64,000 nucleotides of DNA from positions 248,001-312,000 of the forward strand of contig NZ_JAFFSU010000002.1 of the NCBI RefSeq assembly GCF_017948455.1, given 5' to 3'. Below are positions 19,361 through 28,064 of this stretch, one piece after another. The first letter of the stretch is position 1. Each line of letters begins with the position of its first letter. The notes beneath the pieces were generated by a model that saw only the letters and a program-made list of their open reading frames with translations, was not told where the DNA came from and did not search any database. The translations under genes and the position numbers were made by a program. Source of the stretch: Streptomyces sp. GESEQ-4 (lineage in GTDB: Bacteria > Actinomycetota > Actinomycetes > Streptomycetales > Streptomycetaceae).

Positions 19361-21231
19361 GACGTCAGCCCCTTCACGACGGCCGCCCGCGCGGTCTCGA
19401 TGTCGTTGACGTCCTTCGTCCGGCCGTCGAGGTTCCGGGTCGCGGTGGTGAGGGCCTCGGTCAGGGCGTCGCTGTCGGTGCCGCCGTCCTTCTTCCGCAG
19501 CTGGGCGATGAGTTCGTAGTCCTCGATGCCCTCCTTCAGCTGCTCCCAGCGGACGCTGGACATCGGGCCGTCCTTGCCGGGGTAGACCAGGTACTCGTCG
19601 CCCTGGGTGAAGATGTGCACCGGCTGCTTGAAGGGGTCGCTGGTCCAGCTGTTGTACGACCAGCGCAGGAAGCCGTCCAGATTCCGCTGGGCGGAGATCC
19701 ACGGCAGCATCCGGGACTCGACGGCGGGCGAGTAGGACAGCGTGTTGGGGTGGGCCGGCGCGCCGTACACGTAGAAGGTCGTGGTCTTCCCGGCCTTGCG
19801 CCGCTCCTCCACCTTCTCCTTCGTCATCGCGTCGATGCCGCCCCAGTCGACGGACAGGTTGGACGCGACGCCTTCGGTGCTGATCGAACCGGCCACGGAG
19901 ATACGGTCGTCGAAGACCGGCGCGACCTCGTGGACGAAGTCCTTGACGACCGTCATGGTGTCGATGGGCCGCTCGTCGAAGGACAGCCAGGTGTCCTCCA
20001 GCCAGCCCTTGGCCTTCAGATGCTTCTCGAAGGCGGGCAGGAACGCTCCCCACGCCTCGCGCCAGCGGTCGCCGCCCAGATCGACGTTCTCGTAGACCGT
20101 CTTGCCGGTGCGGGTGTCGGTGTAGGTGAGGTGCTCCTGGTCCTGGAACGCCAGCATGGAGAAGGCACCGATGTCGGGCCCGAGACCGGCGCGTCTGGCG
20201 GTCTGGACGTACTTGTCCCAGCGGCCGAAGTCGAAGGAGAACGCCTCTCCGTTCCAGGTCCAGCCCACCATGCTGGTGTACGGCGTGGCAGTCTGCGACT
20301 CCCGGGTGCCGAGTGACCACTGGTGGTGCCACGGGTTGTCGACGATGGTGGTGTTGATGACCTTCTGGCCGCGCGACGCCAGATCGCGGTTGTACTTCTC
20401 GATCAGCTTCCAGTGCTGGTCGGACCAGAGCTTGACGCCGTGGTTCTTGGCCATCGTCTCCGGCTGCGCCCATACGTCGAGGAAGAAGTCGTAGTCCTCC
20501 GGGTCGGGCACGCTCGCGTCCGCGACCTCGATGGTCAGCGGGTAGGTGGTCTGGGTACGGCCATCGGCGTTGACCTTCACCGTGCCGGTGTAGGTGCCGG
20601 GTCGGGCCTTCTCGGGGATCTGGAAGGTGAACCACAGCGGCTGCGCCGCGTACGCGGGCACATCCACGGAGGAACGCTCCTCGAGCGCGTCGCCGACCAC
20701 GTCGGGGTTGCGGTCGCCGGATACCTCCTTGCCGGAGCTGACCTGGTCGATGGTGGCGGACCAGTCGACCTCGCTCTTGGAGCGCTGTACGGGCACGTAC
20801 TTGACGAACCGGACCTGGGTGTCGGCACCGGACAGCTTCGCGCCGCCGGGTCCGGTGAGGTCGCCGACCACGGCCTTGACGTTGTCGAGGTTCTTGCCGG
20901 AGGCGATCGCCAGTTGCGCCGAGACTTGCTCGTTGCGCACGGCGGAGAGCTTCAGCTCCTTGGTGTCCTTGCCCTTGATGGCGGTCATCGGGTAGCGCGG
21001 AACCCGTTCCTCCGCGGAGCCGGCGAAGGAGCCGGTGGGAACCCAGGTGATGGTGTCTCTGGTGCCCATGGCGTCGGCGACCTTGACGGTCAGCCAGGTG
21101 GTGGTGGCCTTTGCATTGAGGTCGGTACCGGTGGTCGTGCCAGTGGTGCCGGTGACGGCTATCGCGGTGGTGCTCGCGGCCACGACCACGCCCGCGACGA
21201 AGCCGGCGACAGCTGAGGACGTACGTGCCAT
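19357..21231 (-). CDS. Exported GH123/DUF4091 family beta-N-acetylgalactosaminidase-like protein
   Basis: 624 aa. The N-terminal hydrophobic stretch (about 5-27) is a signal peptide or membrane anchor. An N-terminal beta-sandwich (about 90-240) precedes a barrel (about 245-560). LSFDERP holds an adjacent Asp419-Glu420 pair; GH123 beta-GalNAcases use such a neighbouring pair for substrate-assisted catalysis through the acetamido group. Many DUF4091 proteins are uncharacterised, so GalNAc specificity is inferred, though the SIS-isomerase and aldolase genes nearby support it. It is the second operon gene, after a hairpin in the 123-bp gap, and its stop overlaps the GH35 start (ATGA). Confidence 0.83.
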   Translation of the reverse strand: MARTSSAVAGFVAGVVVAASTTAIAVTGTTGTTTGTDLNAKATTTWLTVKVADAMGTRDTITWVPTGSFAGSAEERVPRYPMTAIKGKDTKELKLSAVRNEQVSAQLAIASGKNLDNVKAVVGDLTGPGGAKLSGADTQVRFVKYVPVQRSKSEVDWSATIDQVSSGKEVSGDRNPDVVGDALEERSSVDVPAYAAQPLWFTFQIPEKARPGTYTGTVKVNADGRTQTTYPLTIEVADASVPDPEDYDFFLDVWAQPETMAKNHGVKLWSDQHWKLIEKYNRDLASRGQKVINTTIVDNPWHHQWSLGTRESQTATPYTSMVGWTWNGEAFSFDFGRWDKYVQTARRAGLGPDIGAFSMLAFQDQEHLTYTDTRTGKTVYENVDLGGDRWREAWGAFLPAFEKHLKAKGWLEDTWLSFDERPIDTMTVVKDFVHEVAPVFDDRISVAGSISTEGVASNLSVDWGGIDAMTKEKVEERRKAGKTTTFYVYGAPAHPNTLSYSPAVESRMLPWISAQRNLDGFLRWSYNSWTSDPFKQPVHIFTQGDEYLVYPGKDGPMSSVRWEQLKEGIEDYELIAQLRKKDGGTDSDALTEALTTATRNLDGRTKDVNDIETARAAVVKGLTS

Positions 21232-21277
21232 GGGGGTGGGTTCCCTCTCTCACGGACGTGCAGGGAGTGGCCCGTCC

Positions 21278-21313
21278 CCCGGCAGGCCCCACGGGGGTGG
21301 GAGGCCTGCCGGG
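21278..21313 (-). terminator. Intra-operon hairpin between GH31 and GH123
   Basis: A perfect 11-bp inverted repeat (21278-21288 with 21303-21313, 14-nt loop) lies in the only sizeable gap (123 bp) of the hydrolase operon. It could be a partial terminator, an attenuator or an RNA-stability hairpin setting GH31 against downstream expression. There is no U-tract, so complete termination is not assured. Confidence 0.5.
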
Positions 21314-21354
21314 AAACGGGGATGATGCCGGCGGTGCCACTGGCACCTGTGGCG

Positions 21355-24300
21355 TCAGGAGGTGACGGAGAATCCGCTGAAGACGGCTTCGATGTTCTCG
21401 CCGGGGTAGTTGGCGTTGGCCGCGCTGGCGACCATCCCGGCATCACCGGTACCGGCGGCCGATGGCACCTGGGCGGTACCGACCTGCGACCAGGTCTCGC
21501 CGTCCTTGCTGGCGTACGCGGTGTAGGTGGCGCCGTCCCGGGTCAGCTTGAGATGCGCCGGGTGGTAGGTGGAGCCACCGCCCGCCCAGGTGTCGAGCTT
21601 GCCGTCGCCGTCGCTGTCGGTCATGAACTCCAGGCCGTAGCTCTCGGTCATGACCAGCACCGCGTAACCGCCCTTCTCGGGTGCGGTCAGGTCGTTGGCG
21701 AGGGCGATGCCCGCCTTGCCGACCGGTGAGGCGCTGTCCTGGGAGACCAACTGCGCCTGCACGGTGGCCTTCTCGCTGGCCGCGTCGTCGCGGTAGATGA
21801 GGCCCTTCTCGTCCTTCCAGCCGGACAGGTCCTGGCCGCCCGCCCAGATGGCGAACTGGTCGCCGCCCTGGGCGTATTGGGCGCCCCCGGAGGTGGTGTC
21901 GGCCGTCAGATACGGCTCCTGCACGCTGCCCGGGGCGGCCTTCACCTGCGCCGGAACGGTGTCGGACACCTTCTGCGAGCCGTTGGATCCGGTGTAGGTG
22001 ACGGTGCCGGTGAGGGCGTGGCTGCCCCAGCGGGCGTCGTCGGCCGGGGTTACCGTCCAGGTGGTGGTGAGTGTGGCGCCGTTCTTGAGGGACTTCGCGG
22101 TGGTCGGGCCGGTCGCCTTGGCACTCCAGCCGTCGGGCAGGTCCAGGGCCGCCTTGGCGTTCTTGAGGGTCCGGGTGCCCCAGTTGGTCACCTCGGTGGT
22201 CACCTCGAACGGCTTACCGGCGTCGGTGGACGGGGCGTCCGGGGTGATCAGGACGGAGGCGGCCGGAGCGTCGTCGCGCTTGAGCGCCTTGACGGCCTTG
22301 GCGGCACCCTTGGCCTTGAGGTTGACGAAGGCCGGGGTGACGCCGAGCGGCGCCGCATACCCCTTGAGGGTCTTGGGGCCGCGGATCACGGTGCCCTGAT
22401 TGACGTCGTACCACGTGCCCGGCGGCAGATGGACGGAGCGGGTTGCACCCGTGCTCAGCTTGGGCGCGGCCAGCACGGCCGGGCCGAGCATCCACTCGTC
22501 GGTGACCGTGTAACTCGCCTCGTCCTTCGGGAAGTCGAAGAACAGCGGCCGCATGATCGGATCGCCGGTCTTCAGGGTGCTCTGCACCTGGTCCCAGATG
22601 TAGGGGGCGAGCTTCTCGTGGGTCTCGATCGCCTCCCGGTAGAGGTCGACCGTCTCCTGGTCGTAGTCCACCTTCTGCCCCGTGGTGGTGTCGTTGGTGT
22701 CCACCGGGGAGGTCGAGGCGTACATCAGCGGCATCAGCGAGGCGGACTGCGCCCACCGCACCAGTACGTCCTTCGTAGGCGCGGGCTGGCCGCCGGAGCC
22801 GCCGATCATGTCGGACTCGACGAACGGGTAGCCGATGGTGGAGATGGCCAGGTTCTGGGTGGCGGAGGCGCGCAGGGAGTCCCAGCCGGTGCCCTTGTCG
22901 ACCTGGCGGGTGACGAAGCCCGCCTCGTGGGCCGTCTGGTTCCAGTGCACCCGGATGCCCGCGCCCTGGAGGTCGAACTCGTCGGCGAGCTCGGTGCCGA
23001 GCTTCTGGTAGTCCGTGGCCTGGTGGCCCTCGCGCGGCGCGCACTTCTCGTCGAAGAAGCGGGTGTCGAACTTCAGCCCGTCGATGTCGTACGTGTCCAT
23101 CAGCTTCTTGAGGTTGCCCTCGTACCAGGCCTTGGCGTCCGGGTTCGCCAGGTCGATGATCCCGGCCTGGCCGTTCCACCAGGTCACTTCGCACGGCTTG
23201 CTGGTGTCCTTGGCGTCCATGAGCAGATAGCCCTTGTCGACCGCGTACTGGTAGTTGTCGGAGTCCAGGTTGATCCACAGGGTGACCCAGATACCGAAGT
23301 CGAACCCCATGTCGTGGATCTTCTTGGACAGGCCCTTGGGATCGGGGAAGGTCTTGGGATCCCAGGTGAGATTGCCGTAGTTCGACTCCCACTTGTCGTC
23401 GAGCTGGATGGTGTGCCCGTCGAGACCGTTGTCGTGGAGGTCGGTGGCGTAGTCGAGCAGTTTTTCCTGGTCGATCTTGGTGTAGAACTGCGCCCAGGAA
23501 TTCCACAGCGGTTTGGCGTACTGCTCGTAGGGGGCGTCGGACTTGGTCGGTTTGCCGACGATGCCGATGTAGTCGCGGTAGACCTCCAGCGGGGTCGACT
23601 CGACGAACACGGTGGCTTTGTAGATGTCGGGCGACTCGACGGTGAAAGTGCCGAGGCCGTCCTTGCCCTTGTTGAGCGCCACGTCCATGACGTCCCCGGT
23701 GTCGACGCGCAGACCGGTTGACTTGGAGGTGTACCAGAACGGGTCGATCATGTTGTACGACGCCGGGCCGAAGGTCTCGTGGTCGACCTCGCCGGCGTCG
23801 AGCGGCCAGGGCTGGTTGACACCGGGACCGCCCTGCGGGGTCTCCGCCTCGCCGTGGCCGTACCAGTGGCCGGCCGATGACAGGTCGTAGGCGAGGCCCA
23901 GTTGCTCCGCTCCGCCGCCGTGGACGTCCCAGTCGAGCTGGTAGCGGTCGGCGCCGGGGGTGATCCGGGCCTCCACCGTGGTGCCGTCGAGGGTGCTGTC
24001 GGCGGTGACGGTCAGGACGCCGTTCTTCCACGTCCAGTCGGTGACGCCGGTCGCGTGCTGCCATGTGCCGTCGGCCGCGGTGAAGCGCAGGGCGCCGGTG
24101 TCGCCGGTGGCGGTGGCGAGCACGGTCTTCCCGGCGCGGCGCGTGGTCAGGGCGAGTTCGTCGGTGGCCACGTCGAGGGTGTAGCCGGGGGCTCCGGCGG
24201 AGGCCGGCACGGAGACCGTGACGGTGTGCGTGGTGTGGGCCACCTTCGGCCCGCCGGTGGTGGCGGTGGGGCGGGCGGCGGCCGTTGCCGTGGTAGAACC

Positions 24301-24381
24301 AGTGACGGGCGCCATCAGCATGGCGGCGGTCAGGGCGGCAGCGAGCAACAGGCCGCCGGGATTGCTCAGTCGGGCGTGCAC
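21355..24381 (-). CDS. Secreted GH31-family glycosidase with NEW3 and concanavalin-like modules (long paralogue)
   Basis: 1008-aa exported GH31 enzyme and first gene of the operon. A signal peptide covers about residues 1-36. The catalytic domain shows HTIQLDDKWE (323-331), DGLKFDTRFF with likely nucleophile Asp439, and PFVESDMIGGS with likely acid/base Asp524. Residues about 720-830 form an NEW3 sandwich; about 840-1008 is the concanavalin-like module shared with three neighbours. The DMIGG form suggests relationship to MYORG-like alpha-galactosidases, and GH31 also contains alpha-N-acetylgalactosaminidases, which would suit this operon; I cannot separate these by eye. The GTG at 24381 has AGGAGG at good spacing. 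Confidence 0.86.
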   Translation of the reverse strand: MHARLSNPGGLLLAAALTAAMLMAPVTGSTTATAAARPTATTGGPKVAHTTHTVTVSVPASAGAPGYTLDVATDELALTTRRAGKTVLATATGDTGALRFTAADGTWQHATGVTDWTWKNGVLTVTADSTLDGTTVEARITPGADRYQLDWDVHGGGAEQLGLAYDLSSAGHWYGHGEAETPQGGPGVNQPWPLDAGEVDHETFGPASYNMIDPFWYTSKSTGLRVDTGDVMDVALNKGKDGLGTFTVESPDIYKATVFVESTPLEVYRDYIGIVGKPTKSDAPYEQYAKPLWNSWAQFYTKIDQEKLLDYATDLHDNGLDGHTIQLDDKWESNYGNLTWDPKTFPDPKGLSKKIHDMGFDFGIWVTLWINLDSDNYQYAVDKGYLLMDAKDTSKPCEVTWWNGQAGIIDLANPDAKAWYEGNLKKLMDTYDIDGLKFDTRFFDEKCAPREGHQATDYQKLGTELADEFDLQGAGIRVHWNQTAHEAGFVTRQVDKGTGWDSLRASATQNLAISTIGYPFVESDMIGGSGGQPAPTKDVLVRWAQSASLMPLMYASTSPVDTNDTTTGQKVDYDQETVDLYREAIETHEKLAPYIWDQVQSTLKTGDPIMRPLFFDFPKDEASYTVTDEWMLGPAVLAAPKLSTGATRSVHLPPGTWYDVNQGTVIRGPKTLKGYAAPLGVTPAFVNLKAKGAAKAVKALKRDDAPAASVLITPDAPSTDAGKPFEVTTEVTNWGTRTLKNAKAALDLPDGWSAKATGPTTAKSLKNGATLTTTWTVTPADDARWGSHALTGTVTYTGSNGSQKVSDTVPAQVKAAPGSVQEPYLTADTTSGGAQYAQGGDQFAIWAGGQDLSGWKDEKGLIYRDDAASEKATVQAQLVSQDSASPVGKAGIALANDLTAPEKGGYAVLVMTESYGLEFMTDSDGDGKLDTWAGGGSTYHPAHLKLTRDGATYTAYASKDGETWSQVGTAQVPSAAGTGDAGMVASAANANYPGENIEAVFSGFSVTS

Positions 24382-24744
24382 TCGTGTCCTCCTGTCGGAC
24401 AGGACGGTGACGGTGACTCAGAAGCTGCGGTGCGTGATGCCGGTGGCGTGCGGAGTGCGCGGTCACGAGGAAGCGCGGCGCTTGGGAGGGCTTGACGTCT
24501 GTTTGATGCTGCGTGCAGATGCAAGATTCCAAGCGATTTCGCTCATGTTCTTGCGGTAACCGCCACCTGTCAACCTGCGGGACATGCGGCTTCCCAAGGG
24601 CCCCGAGGGTTCTCGTGGAACAGTTGTTGTCCCTGGTGGCAGTCGGTCCCGGAGCCCGCTGAGAGGCCTCGACGGGCCCGGAATCCGTTCGTAACGGACG
24701 GGTAAATTCTGCGACTTCCCCGAGATCCGTCCGGGGGCGCCCGG
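24382..24744. promoter_or_regulatory. Intergenic promoter region upstream of the hydrolase operon
   Basis: 363 bp between the GH31 start and the SIS gene stop, with no credible gene. It should contain the main promoter of the nine-gene operon. I see a GCTC-centred motif at 24537-24550 (entered separately) and a small hairpin TCCGTT-CGT-AACGGA at 24684-24698 that may end the SIS transcript. Confidence 0.6.
24537..24550 (+). promoter_or_regulatory. Candidate DeoR-type operator (site A)
   Basis: TTTCGCTCATGTTC resembles TTATGCTCGATTAC at 25748-25761 and TTTTGCTCGTTTGG at 29873-29886 (both on the minus strand). The three occur only in promoters of this sugar locus as far as I noticed. Binding by the DeoR-type regulator at 28999 is inferred. 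Confidence 0.4.
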
Positions 24745-25638
24745 TCAGGTCAGGATCACGGAACGGGCCAGATGGCGCGGATTGTCCGGGTCCAGCCCGC
24801 GTGCCGAGGCGAGGGCGGCGGCGAGCCGGTGCACCACGACGAGGTCGGACAGGGGGTCCCGGCCGAGTGCCACCAACTGCCCGCCGGTGCGGGCGATGTC
24901 GTCGGCGAGACCGGGCGGAAGGGCCGCCGGGTCTCCGAACCACCACGCCACGCGGCCGGGTCCGGTAACGCTGATCGGGCCGTGCCGGTACTCCATCACC
25001 GGATAGGCCTCCGTCCAGGCGCCCGCCGCCTCGCGCATCTTCAGCGCCGCCTCCTGGGCGATCCCGTAGGCCCAGCCCTGCCCCAGGAAGGTGAACTGCT
25101 CGGCCTCGAGCACCCCGGCCGGCAGCGGTTCGTCCAGCGCAGAGTGCCCCTGCTGCGGCAGATGTCCCAGGTCCTCGCCCAAATGCGCCCGCAGGAGCAC
25201 CAGTTCCGTGCTGGCGAACCGGGTCTGGACGACCGAGATCTCGTCGGCGAAGTCGAGCACGACGACGGCGTCCGCCAGCCCCGTCACCGGCGCCTGTGGT
25301 ACCGCGGTCACCGCGGTCGTGGGGGTGTGCCCGTGCAGTCGGCGGAGCAGTTCCAGCACCTCGGTCGTGGTGCCGGACCGGGTCAGCGCGACCACCCGGT
25401 CGTAGGCACGCCCGGCCGGCATCTCGGAGGCGGGAAAGGCGTCGGTCTCGCCGTGGCCACCCGACTCCCGCAGCGCCGCGTATGCCTGGGCGATGAACCA
25501 GGACGTTCCGCAGCCGACGACGGCCACCCGCTCGCCGGTTCGGGGCAGCGAGGTGAGGCCGTCGGGCCGCCGGGCCAGTGCCACGGCCTGCCGCCAGCAG
25601 TCGGGCTGGGTGGCGATCTCGATCTCGGTCTGGCTCAT
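24745..25638 (-). CDS. SIS-domain sugar-phosphate isomerase/deaminase (AgaS/GlmS-C-like)
   Basis: 297 aa with two SIS half-domains: AVVGCGTSWFIAQAYA near residue 40 (phosphosugar loop) and the typical ALTRSGTTTEVLELL, plus a late EYRHGPIS motif. Related proteins include AgaS (galactosamine-6-phosphate deaminase/isomerase) and the isomerase half of GlmS. A cytoplasmic role in amino-sugar-phosphate breakdown is likely. I chose the ATG at 25638 (MSQTEIEI), behind GAGAGGGGAG, over an upstream in-frame start that lacks a ribosome site. It is divergent from the ABC importer operon across a 195-bp promoter region. No glutaminase domain is present, so it is not a full GlmS. Confidence 0.85.
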   Translation of the reverse strand: MSQTEIEIATQPDCWRQAVALARRPDGLTSLPRTGERVAVVGCGTSWFIAQAYAALRESGGHGETDAFPASEMPAGRAYDRVVALTRSGTTTEVLELLRRLHGHTPTTAVTAVPQAPVTGLADAVVVLDFADEISVVQTRFASTELVLLRAHLGEDLGHLPQQGHSALDEPLPAGVLEAEQFTFLGQGWAYGIAQEAALKMREAAGAWTEAYPVMEYRHGPISVTGPGRVAWWFGDPAALPPGLADDIARTGGQLVALGRDPLSDLVVVHRLAAALASARGLDPDNPRHLARSVILT

Positions 25639-25708
25639 CGGGAGTCTCCCCTCTCGGGCGCACGGTGTGACCGATACGTGATGTGACGGCCCTTGACGCC
25701 ATGCGCGT

Positions 25709-25761
25709 TTCATTGAGCATCATGTCGTTGGATGATTGATAACACCAGTAATCGAGCATAA
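25709..25761 (-). promoter_or_regulatory. Candidate DeoR-type operators (sites B1 and B2)
   Basis: On the minus strand, TTATGCTCGATTAC (25761-25748) and the weaker TGATGCTCAATGAA (25722-25709) sit between the divergent SIS and solute-binding-protein genes, 39 bp apart. They share the GCTC core with sites at 24537 and 29873. The local AT-richness is unusual. Regulator assignment is inferred. Confidence 0.4.
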
Positions 25762-25833
25762 ACAAGCAAGCGAGCGCGCCATCAGGCGAGCACGCGCTTG
25801 ACGAAGCACGCCATGCGTGCGGAGAGGTACTCC

Positions 25834-27093
25834 GTGAAACGGCACCTCGCATGCCTCGCCGGGGGACTGTCCCTGGCACTGGCCCTCACCGGATGCGGCA
25901 AGGGCAGCTCGTCGGACAGCGGCGGATCCGACGGCAGGACGATCAGGTTCGTCGCGGCGAAGTACGACGACGACACCCAGGCTTACTGGACGGCGCTGAT
26001 CAAGGACTTCGAATCCGCGAACCCCGGCTACCGGGTGAATCTCGAAGTCGTCGACTGGGAGCAGATGGACTCCAAGGTCAAGACGTACGTCCAGACCAAG
26101 CAGGAACCCGACATCCTCAACTACAACAAGTTCTCCGACTTCGCCCGCGACGGCCTGGTCCACAAGGCGCAGGACGTCGTCTCTCCCAAGGTGCTGGCCG
26201 ACTTCCTCCCGTTGTTCCGCCAGAAGGCGCAGTACGAGGGAACCCAGTACGGCCTGCCCTTCATCTCCAGCGCGCGCCTGTTCTTCTACAACAAGGACAT
26301 CTTCGCCAAGGCGGGCATCGACCGGCCGCCGTCCACCTGGGCCGAGGTCGAGGCCGACGCCAAGAAGATCAAGCAGGCCGGTTACATCGGCCTGGGGCTA
26401 CCCCTGGGGGCCGAGGAGGCCCAGGCCGAGTTCCAGATCTGGGCGATGAACAACGGCGGCGGCTGGACCGACGCCTCGGGCAAGTGGGCCATCGACCAGC
26501 AGGCCAACGTCGACACGCTCACCTATCTGCGGAAACTGACGAAGGACAAGCTCACCCAGCCCAACCCGGAGACCACCAACCGCAAGGACGTCTTCAACCA
26601 GTTCGCCCAGGGCAGGATCGGCATGCTGAACGGGGCGGTCTTCATGCGGAAGGGCTTCATCGACCCGGTCGACGAGAAACTGAACTACGGCGTCGCGCCC
26701 CTGCCGAGCAAGGACGGCAGTACGCACAAGACGCTCGGTGTGCAGGACTACCTGGTCGCGTTCAAGAAGGGTGAGGGGTCGAACAAGGCGGCGGTGAAGA
26801 AGTTCCTCGACTTCTTCTACGAGAAGGAGAACGCCGCCGAGTTCGTCTCCGCCGAGGGGTTCCTGTCGGTCACCAAGTCGGCCGGTGAGGTGCTCAGTTC
26901 CGACAGCCGGGACGCCGCCTACTACAAGCCGTTCGTCGACGCCCTCTCCGACGCGGAGTTCGCCCCCACCGACGACCCCGCATGGGCCGCGGTCGACGGC
27001 GCCGTGAAACAGCGCATCGGCACGGCGGTGGCGGGCGGCGACCCGGCGAAGGTCCTGGGCGAGATCCAGAAGACCGCGCAGAAGGGCGACTGA
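25834..27093 (+). CDS. ABC sugar importer, solute-binding lipoprotein
   Basis: 419-aa extracellular binding protein of the family-1 sugar type. The signal peptide ends in the lipobox LTGC, so the mature protein is anchored to the membrane by a lipidated Cys. It starts the plus-strand importer operon, 5 bp before the first permease. I chose GTG at 25834 because GGAGAGG precedes it at 25821-25827; an upstream in-frame ATG at 25813 lacks a ribosome site. The ligand is not determinable from sequence, but the SIS isomerase, aldolase and amino-sugar hydrolases suggest a GalNAc-, galactosamine- or related oligosaccharide-type substrate. Confidence 0.92.
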   Translation: MKRHLACLAGGLSLALALTGCGKGSSSDSGGSDGRTIRFVAAKYDDDTQAYWTALIKDFESANPGYRVNLEVVDWEQMDSKVKTYVQTKQEPDILNYNKFSDFARDGLVHKAQDVVSPKVLADFLPLFRQKAQYEGTQYGLPFISSARLFFYNKDIFAKAGIDRPPSTWAEVEADAKKIKQAGYIGLGLPLGAEEAQAEFQIWAMNNGGGWTDASGKWAIDQQANVDTLTYLRKLTKDKLTQPNPETTNRKDVFNQFAQGRIGMLNGAVFMRKGFIDPVDEKLNYGVAPLPSKDGSTHKTLGVQDYLVAFKKGEGSNKAAVKKFLDFFYEKENAAEFVSAEGFLSVTKSAGEVLSSDSRDAAYYKPFVDALSDAEFAPTDDPAWAAVDGAVKQRIGTAVAGGDPAKVLGEIQKTAQKGD

Positions 27094-27098
27094 CCTCG

Positions 27099-28064
27099 GT
27101 GGCCGTACACGATGTCACTGTGAGCGCCACCGGGGCCGAACACCCGGCCCCGGTGGCGCCGGCACCACCCTCGCCGCGCCGCCGTCGCAGGACGTGGCGC
27201 GCGCTGGAGCCCGTGTTGTGGCTCGGTCCCGCGACCCTCCTCATCCTGACCATGGTCGTCTGGCCGGTCATCGAGATGATCCGTACGTCCCTGACACGGG
27301 TGAGCTCCACCGGACAGTCCCAGGGGTTCGCCGGCGTCCGCAACTACACCGACCTGTTCGCCCAGGGCGACCTGCCCGGAGTACTGCTGCGCACCCTCGT
27401 GTGGGTCGTCGGAGTCGTCACCGTCACGCTCGTGCTCTCTCTCGGCCTGGCCGCGCTGCTGAACTCCCGGTTCCCCGGGCGCAGGCTGGTGCGGTGGGCG
27501 CTGATCGTGCCCTGGGCCTCGTCCGTGCTGATGACGGCGCTCATCTGGCGCTGGATGCTCAACAACTTCTACGGCGTGGTCAACCGGCTACTCATGGACG
27601 TCGGTGTGCTGGACGCGCCCGTCAACTGGCTGGCCAAACCAGGTCTGGCCCTCGCCGCGATGATGGGCGTGGCGGTGTTCGTCTCGCTGCCGTTCACCTC
27701 GTTCGTCCTGCTGGCCGGTCTGCAGAGCATCCCCGCCGAGGTGTACGAGGCGGCGCGGGTGGACGGCGCCGGCCCGGTCCGCGGTTACCTGGGCATCACC
27801 CTGCCTCTGCTGCGACCCTCACTCGTGGTCGCCGCGATCATCAACATCATCAACGTGTTCAACTCGTTCCCCATCATCTGGGCCATGACGCGCGGCGGCC
27901 CCGGGTTCGCCACCGACACGACCACCACCTACCTGTACAAACTCGCCTTCGACAACCAGTCGGTGGGGGAGTCGGCCGCCATGGCCGTCGTCAATTTCGG
28001 GCTGATCCTGGCTGTGGTGCTGGTCTATCTGCGCTTCGTCCGCCGACAGGAGGACACCACGTGA
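27099..28064 (+). CDS. ABC sugar importer permease, MalF type
   Basis: About 321-aa inner-membrane permease with six predicted membrane segments after an Arg-rich cytoplasmic N-terminus. The cytoplasmic EAA loop is visible (EVYEAARVDGAGPVRGYLGITLP), the docking site for the ATPase. No strong ribosome site is seen; GTG at 27099 is preferred and GTG at 27120 is an alternative. It overlaps the next permease by four bases (GTGA). No ATP-binding subunit is encoded nearby, as is usual for Streptomyces sugar importers, which share the MsiK ATPase encoded elsewhere. Confidence 0.9.
   Translation: MAVHDVTVSATGAEHPAPVAPAPPSPRRRRRTWRALEPVLWLGPATLLILTMVVWPVIEMIRTSLTRVSSTGQSQGFAGVRNYTDLFAQGDLPGVLLRTLVWVVGVVTVTLVLSLGLAALLNSRFPGRRLVRWALIVPWASSVLMTALIWRWMLNNFYGVVNRLLMDVGVLDAPVNWLAKPGLALAAMMGVAVFVSLPFTSFVLLAGLQSIPAEVYEAARVDGAGPVRGYLGITLPLLRPSLVVAAIINIINVFNSFPIIWAMTRGGPGFATDTTTTYLYKLAFDNQSVGESAAMAVVNFGLILAVVLVYLRFVRRQEDTT

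Noticed and set aside
15710..21346. A single 1878-codon open frame on the minus strand
   Set aside because: Only the part from 19360 down is the GH35 protein; the rest is an Arg/Gly-rich antisense-like reading of the GH123 gene, which is clearly coded in another frame with its own start and DUF4091 motifs.
22214..25879. A 1221-codon minus-strand open frame spanning the GH31 start and the SIS gene
   Set aside because: It crosses a promoter region and two genes in the wrong frame and has an Arg-rich shadow composition.
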